NCBI GenBank assembly: GCA_051747965.1
Contig: JBNJGS010000003.1
Span: 1-64,000 of the forward strand
Direction: 5' to 3'
Source of the DNA: JAQIBY01 sp051747965
GTDB lineage: Bacteria > Bacteroidota > Bacteroidia > Bacteroidales > ML635J-15
DNA length: 64,000 bases
Part shown: positions 43,113 through 50,917 of the stretch, one piece after another
Layout: every line of letters starts with the position of its first letter
Position numbering within the stretch: the stretch's first letter is position 1
Position numbers and translations under genes: made by a program
The notes under the pieces: generated by a model
Told to the model about the DNA's origin: nothing
What the model saw: the letters and a program-made list of their open reading frames with translations, nothing else
The model's database searches: none

Positions 43113-45554
43113 TCAATTTCGTTTACATGCTCCGCAGTATATTTCCTTCACCTTATCATTCACAAACACCTGCGTAGGAAATGAATTTTCGCCTTTAAAC
43201 ATTGAACAGAATCGTTCAGGGTCCATATCTCTTGCCCTTGCCAGTGCCATTACAAAACGATGTGAATGCAGTTTGTGCTCCACTTTTGAGCACAGGCTAA
43301 TGTATGTAAAGAGCAACTCCGGAAACACTTTTTCGTGATCCACATAGGGGTCAAGCAAATCATACGCATAATGATAATCACCATGATTGAGGTAAACGGA
43401 TGCCAGCTTGAGAGAATTTTGCCAGTTCACCTCATCAAAATTAATGATATCCTTAATGGTTTCAAGACTTTTTTCCACCACGGGATGATCTCCTCCAAGC
43501 GAATCCTGAAAAACATCCATCAGTTTGTACTGTAATTCAATATTCAATAAATCAACTTGTTTTTTGGGCAATTCATAATTATAGAGGTAATCAATTTCGT
43601 CCTGCAGTTCATCCCTGACATACTGGTCGGTAACATCATTGAGAAGCACTCCTGTGTAAAGCCTGTTGTAATACGTATACGGATTGTCTTCATCAAGTTC
43701 CCAGAGTTGATTGATCTCGGCCTGATATGCAGAATCAATCATATCGTCATAGACCATCTTTTCCATACAAATTTTGTTCATATTCAGGCCGATATAGTCC
43801 TCTCCTTCAGGGATTTTCATTTTCTCAACCGCCTTTTTGCCATAATTCCCGTCGGCTACCTCTTCATACATGTATTTTTGGATGGACAATGCTTTGGCAG
43901 GATTGTCGGCCTCAATGGCTTTGTTAAACTGGTCAACCACATAGTTTTCTTCTTTATCGCCGGATATATCATAAGTTATCCAGACAGTAACATCAGCATA
44001 CCGGTGATTTTCAAGAATTGGCTCCAGCTTTTTGGCAAGTCCTTCGGACCGTATGTATTGTATGGCTTCAGACATGGACATACCGGCCATTTTTTCCCAC
44101 TCTGTATCTTTAACATCCCTTTTAAAGTCTTCCCAGTTGGGTGCGGTTGTCACTGAATCGATGATGCTTGCATTCTGATTTTCACGCAAGGCGGATACAA
44201 TGCTTTCAGCCCTTCTTTCCTGCAGTGTCTGATTGGCTTCAACACTACCTTCAAGGGATGAAAATGCAGCTACATGGACTTTATTGATGATGAAATCAGG
44301 CTCGTTCAATGTATTGATGACTGGTTGAATGTCCTCAATTTTGTAGGTATATTTATTTCTCTCAAAAGGAATTCTGAATTCCAGTTTATTTGTTGTTGCA
44401 GCAGGTTCATATGCCGGCACATCTTTTGGAACAATGGTGTCCGGCAGGAGACTGATTTTCTGACTGTATTCATAGCCGGCATCATATGCAAAAGAGGGGG
44501 GCAGGTTATAACACACATGTTTATCCTGGAGTATCATCAGATTGAGTTCTACGTCTTCCGGATTGAGAGATTCCGGGAATTCTCCCAAAACAACTTCCAG
44601 TTTTGTGACTCGTTTGCGTTTACCTTCAGCGGGAGCCTGATTTTTTTTGTACATTTTTTTGCTGTACACGGGTTTGAGCATAATACCCCGGTTAACCAGG
44701 CTGTAATCCACAATGTTGGATTTTTCACAATCGTTGAACTGGGATTTTCTGACGATATCAACGGCAAGCCCGTCTTTTTTACCCCTGATGAGACGTTTAA
44801 ATCTTCTGAGGTCATTGAATTTGAAAACAATTTGTCCATTTTCGTTGATGCTAAGCCCTTTTTGCAAATCAATGATATCGGGGAAATATCTGGTACAATT
44901 CCGGCAGGTTCTGTATTTGTAGCCTTCTATGCCCCATCTCCAAAAAGGGAACAACCCTCCGGTTGATATTTCAGGATCCATTTCGTCAATGCGGTATGCT
45001 CCTGCATTGCGTGTCATGTAGTTACCCAGCATAAATGACACATAGACTTTCTTTCCTCTTTCTCCCATAGAGCTGCCAACCCCGGCAAGAAAATATTGCT
45101 GTCTTCTTAACAGGCGCATGGTTCTGGTGCTTGACGACCAATTCATTACAATGCCACGGGCTATTTCCCTGTAGGTGTAGAATGAGTCAGTAGTTCTGAT
45201 ATTGTATCGCATAACAATCTCATCTCCAATACCCGAGCCGCCATGGAATTTCAATCTTGACTCCACATCTTCACTTTCACCAATGTTGGTATTGGCACGA
45301 CCTTCTTCGCCCATTTCAGCAGCATGATGTCGGGCAATTTTGGTCAAAAACGGACTGGTTTCAAAGCCTTCCAGGTCGATGGAATCCATCAGCATATTCA
45401 TTTCCTGAAAAACAACTTCAGAAAGCAAGGCAAAATCAAATTGATCCGGGTTTACTTTTTCATCGGAATTTTGGAATTCACCGATTATTTTTTCCTGAGC
45501 AATGCCTGTGAAAGCAAACATTACAGCAAAGATTAAAACATACAATCTCCTCAT
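43113..45554 (-). CDS. Secreted multidomain protein: CAP-like, OmpA-like and helical-repeat parts
   Basis: 813 residues with a signal peptide (1-20, ending TGIAQ). About 40-185 look like a CAP/SCP domain (TKIARHHAAEMGEEG, EIARGIVMNWSSS, YFLAGVGSSM). About 205-400 are a beta-rich stretch with a CxxC at 217-220 (TCRNCTRYFP). About 395-540 contain an OmpA-like region (FSSLEGSVEANQTLQERRAE), as in peptidoglycan-associated proteins. The rest is helical, TPR-like (about 545-790), and the chain ends with a second CxxC, CGAC at 807-810. The domain calls are by pattern. It heads an operon with a thioredoxin-fold protein, a phosphoesterase and engB. A periplasmic envelope role is likely; the exact function is unknown. 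Confidence 0.7.
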   Translation of the reverse strand: MRRLYVLIFAVMFAFTGIAQEKIIGEFQNSDEKVNPDQFDFALLSEVVFQEMNMLMDSIDLEGFETSPFLTKIARHHAAEMGEEGRANTNIGESEDVESRLKFHGGSGIGDEIVMRYNIRTTDSFYTYREIARGIVMNWSSSTRTMRLLRRQQYFLAGVGSSMGERGKKVYVSFMLGNYMTRNAGAYRIDEMDPEISTGGLFPFWRWGIEGYKYRTCRNCTRYFPDIIDLQKGLSINENGQIVFKFNDLRRFKRLIRGKKDGLAVDIVRKSQFNDCEKSNIVDYSLVNRGIMLKPVYSKKMYKKNQAPAEGKRKRVTKLEVVLGEFPESLNPEDVELNLMILQDKHVCYNLPPSFAYDAGYEYSQKISLLPDTIVPKDVPAYEPAATTNKLEFRIPFERNKYTYKIEDIQPVINTLNEPDFIINKVHVAAFSSLEGSVEANQTLQERRAESIVSALRENQNASIIDSVTTAPNWEDFKRDVKDTEWEKMAGMSMSEAIQYIRSEGLAKKLEPILENHRYADVTVWITYDISGDKEENYVVDQFNKAIEADNPAKALSIQKYMYEEVADGNYGKKAVEKMKIPEGEDYIGLNMNKICMEKMVYDDMIDSAYQAEINQLWELDEDNPYTYYNRLYTGVLLNDVTDQYVRDELQDEIDYLYNYELPKKQVDLLNIELQYKLMDVFQDSLGGDHPVVEKSLETIKDIINFDEVNWQNSLKLASVYLNHGDYHYAYDLLDPYVDHEKVFPELLFTYISLCSKVEHKLHSHRFVMALARARDMDPERFCSMFKGENSFPTQVFVNDKVKEIYCGACKRN

Positions 45555-45606
45555 GGTCCAATAGCTTAAGATGGTTAAAAAAAGAACCCTCTAATGTAAT
45601 AATTTT

Positions 45607-45636
45607 TTTCAGTTACTAAAACCCTTTGTACCTTTG
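45607..45636 (+). promoter_or_regulatory. Promoter of the S4-domain gene
   Basis: TTTC (45607-45610), 18 bp, TACCTTTG (45629-45636). The ATG at 45661 lies 24 bp after the -7 box; the earlier in-frame ATG-type codon at 45634 falls inside the box, so it cannot be used from this promoter. Confidence 0.6.
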
Positions 45637-45660
45637 ATTTCAGAAAACACGATTCTTTCT

Positions 45661-46038
45661 ATGGAAAAGGCAGTCAGAATAGATAAGTTTTTATGGTCTG
45701 TACGCTTGTTTAAAACACGCAGCAAAGCCACCGAGGCATGCAAAAAGAAGCAGGTATTGCTGAATGATGAGCCTGTAAAGCCATCTGTCAAAATTACCGC
45801 CGGCAACAATATTGAAATCAAAAGACCGCCAATCATCCGTAGTTATTTTATTAAACATATTCTTGATTCACGTGTTTCAGCAAAGCTTGTTCCTGACTAT
45901 CTGGAAGAAACCACACCCGAATCTGAGTTTGACAAGCTCCGAAAAGCCAGGGAAACCGGAATAGTGCGTGCTCAGGGAAAAGGGCGACCGACAAAAAAAG
46001 AAAGAAGACAATTAGATAATCTCAATCCATACAAATGA
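45661..46038 (+). CDS. hslR: S4-domain RNA-binding protein (heat shock protein 15 type)
   Basis: 125 residues. The S4 RNA-binding fold spans about 5-65 (VRIDKFLWSVRLFKTRSKAT, then KKQVLLNDEPVKPS). A C-terminal basic tail (GKGRPTKKERRQLD) matches Hsp15. Hsp15 in E. coli recycles 50S subunits that carry a stuck nascent chain; the same role is inferred. The start is fixed by the promoter box just upstream and by the normal family length. It overlaps the DUF4924 gene by ATGA. Confidence 0.9.
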   Translation: MEKAVRIDKFLWSVRLFKTRSKATEACKKKQVLLNDEPVKPSVKITAGNNIEIKRPPIIRSYFIKHILDSRVSAKLVPDYLEETTPESEFDKLRKARETGIVRAQGKGRPTKKERRQLDNLNPYK

Positions 46039-46583
46039 TAATAGCGAAACAAAAAAAACAGGAGAATATTGCCGAATATGTCCTTTATATGTGGCAGATA
46101 GAAGATTTGCTCAGGGCACTGAAGTTTGACGAGAAGCTGATTGAGGAGCAACTTGTTGAACAGTATAATGTTCCGGAAAACGAAAAAACGGAGATCAGAA
46201 ACTGGTATAAGGGTCTTGTCTGGCAGATGACCGATGAGGATATCCGGGATAAAGGCCATTTACAGTTTGTCAACAACCAGGTAAATGATTTGAATGAGCA
46301 TCATCTATACCTGATGCAGGCAGAGGATGAAGAAACATATCATCAGGTATTTGAAATGGCCCGGCCAAACCTGGTAGCATTCAGGGAAAAAGCCAAAGAC
46401 ACGGAATCAAATGACGTTCAACTTGCTTTTAATGCCTTGTATTCTCTGTTGGTTCTCCGGCTGCAGGCTAAAAAAATCAACAAAGAAACCGAGCAGGCCA
46501 TGACGAGCTTTAGCAATTTCCTGGGTCTGCTGTCACAGAAATACAAAGATTTTCACAGCGGGGAGGAAGGTCTCAAAGCGTGA
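46035..46583 (+). CDS. DUF4924 family helical protein
   Basis: 182 residues, no signal peptide, almost wholly alpha-helical. The opening AKQKKQENIAEYVLYMWQIE and the acidic mid-part (RNWYKGLVWQMTDEDIRDKG) match the Bacteroidota-restricted DUF4924 family as I recall it. No enzymatic motif is visible. The start overlaps the S4-domain gene (ATGA), so expression is coupled, which suggests a link to ribosome or RNA metabolism. The convergent gldB gene ends 7 bp away. Confidence 0.8.
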   Translation: MIIAKQKKQENIAEYVLYMWQIEDLLRALKFDEKLIEEQLVEQYNVPENEKTEIRNWYKGLVWQMTDEDIRDKGHLQFVNNQVNDLNEHHLYLMQAEDEETYHQVFEMARPNLVAFREKAKDTESNDVQLAFNALYSLLVLRLQAKKINKETEQAMTSFSNFLGLLSQKYKDFHSGEEGLKA

Positions 46584-46590
46584 AAAACCA

Positions 46591-47625
46591 TCAGATTTTT
46601 GGCTGATACCGGGAACGATTAAGAATTTTCTGATAATCCGTTTCCTGCATTAATTCGGGCAAACTTACATCTTCAGATTTCATATAAGCTCTGACAATTT
46701 GCCATCCAATCCACACCCCGGTCCTGCCCGGTGAGTCATTGCCGAAGGCTGCAGTAAAAGGAGCCTCACCGGTATATTTCCTTTGTTTCAGGTAATCTGT
46801 GGAATACAATAGCTCTTCGCTCACCATGTGTTGCCACATACTCTGTTCGAATTGCCGGCAATAGCTGATATCACGGGCTGAATAACCGATTTTCAGGCTA
46901 TCCGGCATTGCAGGAAACATGGCATCCAGAAAATACATCAGTTTACCCTGATAAATCATTTCAAAAACAAGGTAATCTGAGGAATCCTGATTAGGATATT
47001 CCATTTGGGCAAGTGCTTTCATACAATCCACAGGAATCATTTCCCTCTGCATATTCCGGACAGCATATTCCGGTATTTTCATCTTGGCATACAGTTCAGA
47101 ATCAGCCCCAAGGTATTTATCCAAACCGATACCAATCAAGTTTTCATCCGTAACAACCGAATGATTGAAGCCTGCAACAAATGTCACAATTTCAGGAACT
47201 TCCTTCTCCGGAAAATAATACTTGTAATGCCTGAATCCTTCTTTCATGCTTGATTTCAAATCGCTGATATCAGAAAACTCCTTATCTGTGGCGGTTTTTG
47301 CCTGTTCAACAGTGTAATCTTCCAGAAAAGCCTCTAAATATTCGTAGAAATTTTTGTCCCCGGTATTGCCTATCCGGATGATCTGCTCCGTAAATAAAAA
47401 GAAAAAACGCGGATATTTGTCCTCAAGTTCAGCCACATGAGATTCAAGGGGAGCATCATAATCAAAAAGGTCCTGATCAAACCTTTTTATTTCCATATCT
47501 ACCTCAATGTCAGAAAGATTAACATCCAGCCTGCCGTTTTTATCAAAGAATACAAGGTACACAATCAACAAGCCAACCGTACCGGCCAACAGGACTAATA
47601 AAATATTTCGATGCCTTCGCTTCAT
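46591..47625 (-). CDS. gldB: GldB-like gliding-motility/T9SS-associated protein
   Basis: 344 residues. One N-terminal membrane helix (NILLVLLAGTVGLLIVYLVFF, about 7-27). The soluble part contains family features such as EIKRFDQDLF, PRFFFLFTEQI and the EMIYQGKLMYFLDAM segment, resembling GldB and the wider DUF2268-like putative zinc-protease-related fold. GldB in Flavobacterium is a lipoprotein needed for gliding, yet here the N-terminus has no Cys and no lipobox, so it should be a transmembrane-anchored form. GldB orthologues occur in many non-gliding Bacteroidota. Its promoter overlaps that of the divergent barrel gene. Confidence 0.8.
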   Translation of the reverse strand: MKRRHRNILLVLLAGTVGLLIVYLVFFDKNGRLDVNLSDIEVDMEIKRFDQDLFDYDAPLESHVAELEDKYPRFFFLFTEQIIRIGNTGDKNFYEYLEAFLEDYTVEQAKTATDKEFSDISDLKSSMKEGFRHYKYYFPEKEVPEIVTFVAGFNHSVVTDENLIGIGLDKYLGADSELYAKMKIPEYAVRNMQREMIPVDCMKALAQMEYPNQDSSDYLVFEMIYQGKLMYFLDAMFPAMPDSLKIGYSARDISYCRQFEQSMWQHMVSEELLYSTDYLKQRKYTGEAPFTAAFGNDSPGRTGVWIGWQIVRAYMKSEDVSLPELMQETDYQKILNRSRYQPKI

Positions 47626-47651
47626 GAAGCATTATTTTTTAGTTATATTTG
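47621..47651 (+). promoter_or_regulatory. Promoter of the PorT-type barrel gene
   Basis: TTCA (47621-47624), 19 bp, TATATTTG (47644-47651). The ATG is 43 bp after the -7 box. Confidence 0.5.
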
Positions 47652-47658
47652 CAATAAG

Positions 47659-47690
47659 CAAAAGTAATGTAACTAACGCAAAAAACTAAA
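47659..47690 (-). promoter_or_regulatory. gldB promoter, facing the barrel-gene promoter
   Basis: On the minus strand, TTTA (47687-47690), 20 bp, TACTTTTG (47659-47666). The two -7 boxes lie only 7 bp apart, so each transcript must start within or beyond the other promoter. Confidence 0.45.
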
Positions 47691-47694
47691 CGAT

Positions 47695-48537
47695 ATGAAA
47701 AAGATTCTCATTGCCTTAATCCTTACAATTTTCAGTTTTACCGGTTTTTCACAGATTTCCGGAGGCCTGTTTGTGGGTCCAAATCTCTCGTGGTTTGGTG
47801 TGGACAGCAAAGTTCAATCCAGTGAAGGAGTCCGGCTTGGCTATACTTTTGGAGCAACAGCAGACTTTCCTTTCTCAGACAATTTCCTTTTCACGGCTGC
47901 CATAAAATACAATGATCTGGGGGGCACCATGAAATACAAAAACGGCGCATTGGTACATCTGTATGATGAGGCCGTTCCAACACTTGAACTGATAGGCAAC
48001 AATCAAAACATAGAATACAATCTGCAATACCTGGAATTACCCATAGGCTTCAAAGGCAAAACAAATGAAATAGGGTTTTTATCATATTTTATGAAAGCCG
48101 GTGTTACCCCCATGATAACACTCAAAGGGAAAGCTGATATCACGGCAGGTTCAAATGATTTGTTTACGAAAAACATGAGTTTCTTTAATTTTAACTGGTT
48201 TATGGGAGGCGGCTTTGAATGGTCACTAACCGGTAATACAAGATTTTTTGCTGAAATTGTTTACACCGGCGGCATCGCAGACTTCATCAAAGATGAATTC
48301 AGAAGCAATGACTCTGATTTACAAACAACTGTTTCCCCGATAGATGATTTTGAACATTCAGACAGATATGAAAGTTTCGATGAATTTGAAGATACTTTTG
48401 ATGATGTCAAAGACGATTATGAAGACAATCCTGATAACAATTCTTTCGAGGGTTTTATTGATGACAACAGCAAAATTATCCGAACACACCGGGGAAAAAC
48501 CAATGCCATAGAATTAAAAATCGGCATTTTATTCTGA
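47695..48537 (+). CDS. PorT-family outer-membrane beta-barrel protein with acidic insert
   Basis: 280 residues. A signal peptide (MKKILIALILTIFSFTGFSQ) is followed by an eight- or ten-strand barrel pattern (GGLFVGPNLSWFGV; FGATADFPFSDNFLFTAAIK; YLELPIGFKGK; GGGFEWSL) and a final strand AIELKIGILF. Such proteins (outer_membrane beta-barrel, PF13568-like) sit in the outer membrane; PorT itself belongs to the T9SS, but this protein cannot be equated with it by reading. Between the penultimate and last strands lies an insert of ~55 residues, mostly Asp and Glu with Phe and Tyr (about 203-258), which should form a loop outside the cell. A terminator follows. Confidence 0.82.
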   Translation: MKKILIALILTIFSFTGFSQISGGLFVGPNLSWFGVDSKVQSSEGVRLGYTFGATADFPFSDNFLFTAAIKYNDLGGTMKYKNGALVHLYDEAVPTLELIGNNQNIEYNLQYLELPIGFKGKTNEIGFLSYFMKAGVTPMITLKGKADITAGSNDLFTKNMSFFNFNWFMGGGFEWSLTGNTRFFAEIVYTGGIADFIKDEFRSNDSDLQTTVSPIDDFEHSDRYESFDEFEDTFDDVKDDYEDNPDNNSFEGFIDDNSKIIRTHRGKTNAIELKIGILF

Positions 48538-48555
48538 TACTATTTTTAAGCAAAC

Positions 48556-48590
48556 AAATCCCGATTCTCAGGAATTGGGATTTTTCTTTT
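48556..48590 (+). terminator. Terminator after the barrel gene
   Basis: AAATCCCGATTC (48556-48567) pairs with GAATTGGGATTT (48572-48583), one G-T pair, 4-nt loop, followed by a T-rich run to 48590. Confidence 0.8.
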
Positions 48591-48640
48591 ATGGCAAAAT
48601 CAGATACCATCTAATCACAAAAACAATAAATTACCCGACA

Positions 48641-50293
48641 ATGAAAATATCACTTGCCCAGCTGAATTACAAAATCGGTGATTTCGAGTTGAATGTTTCC
48701 AAAATAACATCGGCAATAAATAAAGCAAGAGCTCAAAAAAGTGATCTTATTGTATTCTCAGAGTTGGCTGTGTGCGGTTATATTCCACACGACTTGCTGG
48801 AGCAAAAAGATTTTATCAGCAGGGCAGAAAACAGCCTCAAACAAATTGCACAACATGCAAAGGGAATTGCTGTACTAATTGGTACACCCCGAATCAACAA
48901 CAGCGAAACAGGGAAAAAACTTTACAATGCAGCTGTATTCATTGAAAACGGAGAAATAAAACAGGAATTCCGAAAAACCCTTTTGCCAACCTATGACATT
49001 TTTGATGATTACAGATATTTCGAACCAAACAGAGAATTTGACCTGCTTGAATTTAAAGGAAATAAAATTGCAGTAACCATCTGTGAAGACTTGTGGGATA
49101 AGCAGGAGGCTATGTATTCATTTGCAAAAGAACGCCAATACGGTGTATCCCCACTGTCAGAACTCAGCAAAAAGAATCCTGATTTTGTTATCAATATCGC
49201 AGGTTCGCCCTTTTCCTATAATCAGGAAAACTTACGCCGCAACATTTTAATCAACAATGCCCGGGACTATAATCTTCCTCTTGTTTATGTCAATCAGGTA
49301 GGAGGAAACACAGAGTTGATTTATGATGGCGGATCCAGGGTGTTGAACAGTAAAGGAGAGATCATTAAACAGTTGCCGCATTTTGAAGAAGCGGTAGACA
49401 GCATTGAGATTAAAGATTTCAACAAACGAAACGTTACCGTTTTATCTGAAACATCCAGAATTGAAAAAATGTACGATGCCCTCGTGCTTGGAGTCAGGGA
49501 TTATTTTTCAAAATCCGGATTCAGATCAGCAGTACTAGGCCTTTCAGGAGGCATAGACTCTGCTCTGACCGCAGCCATAGTAGCTGATGCAATTGGCGGT
49601 GAAAACACCTACGGAATACTCATGCCTTCACAGTACAGCAGCTCACATTCTGTTGAAGACGCCGAAAAACTGGCGCATAACCTCAACATGCCCAATCATA
49701 CAGTTCCCATCAAATCAGGGTTTGAAACAATCAAATCCAGCCTTGCAGATATGTTTGCCGGTAAAACAGAGGATGTAACCGAAGAAAACATACAAGCCCG
49801 GCTCCGGGGAGTGATACTGATGGCCGCTTCAAACAAATTCGGACACATGCTGATGAACACATCCAACAAAAGTGAGGCTGCAGTAGGTTACACCACATTA
49901 TACGGAGACATGAACGGAGGATTGTCGGTACTCGGGGATGTATATAAATCCGATGTTTTTGAAATGGCAAAATTTGTAAACAGAAAAAAAATACTCATCC
50001 CAGAAAACAGCATCAACAAACCACCATCTGCTGAACTAAGGCCCGGGCAGAAAGACGAGGACAGCCTGCCCCCTTATGATATTCTCGACGGAATTCTATT
50101 TGCCTATATTGAAAAGAAAAAATCACCTTCAGAAATTATCGACGCCGGATTTTCTGCGGATACAGTGAAAAAAGTTCTGTCAATGGTAAATATGAATGAG
50201 TATAAACGGTTTCAGGCTCCTCCTGTCCTTCGGGTTTCTTCCAAAGCTTTTGGATTTGGACGCAGAATGCCACTTGTTGCACGTTATTGGTAG
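48641..50293 (+). CDS. nadE: Glutamine-dependent NAD+ synthetase
   Basis: 550 residues from the ATG at 48641; a longer frame from 48575 would start inside the preceding terminator. It makes NAD+ from deamido-NAD+, ATP and glutamine. The N-terminal nitrilase-like glutaminase domain (1-260) has its Glu in FSELAVCGY, Lys in RKTLLPTYDIF and Cys in TICEDLWD. The C-terminal synthetase domain has the ATP pyrophosphatase loop LSGGIDSALT, SEAAVGYTTLYGDMNGGL and NKPPSAELRPGQKDEDSLP. Length and architecture are the usual two-domain bacterial form. Ammonia should pass between the domains through an internal channel. Confidence 0.96.
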   Translation: MKISLAQLNYKIGDFELNVSKITSAINKARAQKSDLIVFSELAVCGYIPHDLLEQKDFISRAENSLKQIAQHAKGIAVLIGTPRINNSETGKKLYNAAVFIENGEIKQEFRKTLLPTYDIFDDYRYFEPNREFDLLEFKGNKIAVTICEDLWDKQEAMYSFAKERQYGVSPLSELSKKNPDFVINIAGSPFSYNQENLRRNILINNARDYNLPLVYVNQVGGNTELIYDGGSRVLNSKGEIIKQLPHFEEAVDSIEIKDFNKRNVTVLSETSRIEKMYDALVLGVRDYFSKSGFRSAVLGLSGGIDSALTAAIVADAIGGENTYGILMPSQYSSSHSVEDAEKLAHNLNMPNHTVPIKSGFETIKSSLADMFAGKTEDVTEENIQARLRGVILMAASNKFGHMLMNTSNKSEAAVGYTTLYGDMNGGLSVLGDVYKSDVFEMAKFVNRKKILIPENSINKPPSAELRPGQKDEDSLPPYDILDGILFAYIEKKKSPSEIIDAGFSADTVKKVLSMVNMNEYKRFQAPPVLRVSSKAFGFGRRMPLVARYW

Positions 50294-50328
50294 AAACAAT
50301 CACGATGCAGCAATAATAATCATAGGAT

Positions 50329-50360
50329 TTTGAGATTTCTTTTTAAAATGTTTATATTTG
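50329..50360 (+). promoter_or_regulatory. Strong promoter of the small lipoprotein gene
   Basis: TTTG (50329-50332), 20 bp, TATATTTG (50353-50360): no mismatch to the Bacteroidota pattern. The ATG at 50402 follows 41 bp later. Confidence 0.75.
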
Positions 50361-50401
50361 TCACAATAGGTAATCAATATTTAATAACTAAAACTAATAT
50401 C

Positions 50402-50794
50402 ATGAAAAAAATTGCTGTTTTATTAAGCCTCGTCGCTTTTGTTTTTGCTTTCACTGCTTGTGGCGGACCAAAAGATGACGCAAAGAAAATGATGGACAAA
50501 CAAGAAGACCTCATCAAAATGCAACAAAAAGCTGCCAAAGATGGCAAGCTTGATGAAAAAGAAATTGACAATATTGTCAACGAATTTAAAGCTTTCATGG
50601 ATTATTCCGCTGAACTCGAAGAAAAATACAAAGAAGACTCAGCTGGTAATGAAGAACTCACTGCTGAACTCGAGAAGCTTCAGAAAGAAATGGAAGGCAA
50701 ATACGATGACCTGGACATGTCCGACGTTGAAGGTTATGACAAACTCAACGAAAAAATGTTTGAAGTCATGTTCGCTGAAGAAGAAGAAGAATAA
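50402..50794 (+). CDS. Small acidic coiled-coil lipoprotein
   Basis: 130 residues. A lipoprotein signal peptide (MKKIAVLLSLVAFVFA) ends in the lipobox FTAC, Cys20. GGPKDDAKKMM follows the Cys; the Lys-Asp-Asp is like the charge pattern of lipoprotein export signals that send some Bacteroidota lipoproteins to the cell surface. The rest is one or two long helices rich in Lys and Glu (about 28-110), ending in Glu repeats. An earlier ATG at 50330 lies inside the promoter and is rejected. The gene is monocistronic, with a perfect promoter and a strong terminator, the layout of an abundant protein. No homologue recognised. Confidence 0.8.
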   Translation: MKKIAVLLSLVAFVFAFTACGGPKDDAKKMMDKQEDLIKMQQKAAKDGKLDEKEIDNIVNEFKAFMDYSAELEEKYKEDSAGNEELTAELEKLQKEMEGKYDDLDMSDVEGYDKLNEKMFEVMFAEEEEE

Positions 50795-50814
50795 GACATC
50801 CTTTTATGTCAAAG

Positions 50815-50848
50815 AAAGCTATCTGCATGTCAGGTAGCTTTTTTTTTG
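50815..50848 (+). terminator. Terminator after the lipoprotein gene
   Basis: AAAGCTATCTG (50815-50825) pairs with CAGGTAGCTTT (50831-50841) around a 5-nt loop, one G-T pair, followed by a run of T to 50847. Confidence 0.88.
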
Positions 50849-50917
50849 CCGTTAAAATCCGGTTAATGTCAAAAATATATTCTCCGGTTAACAAATAATC
50901 AGTACTTTTATTTTATT

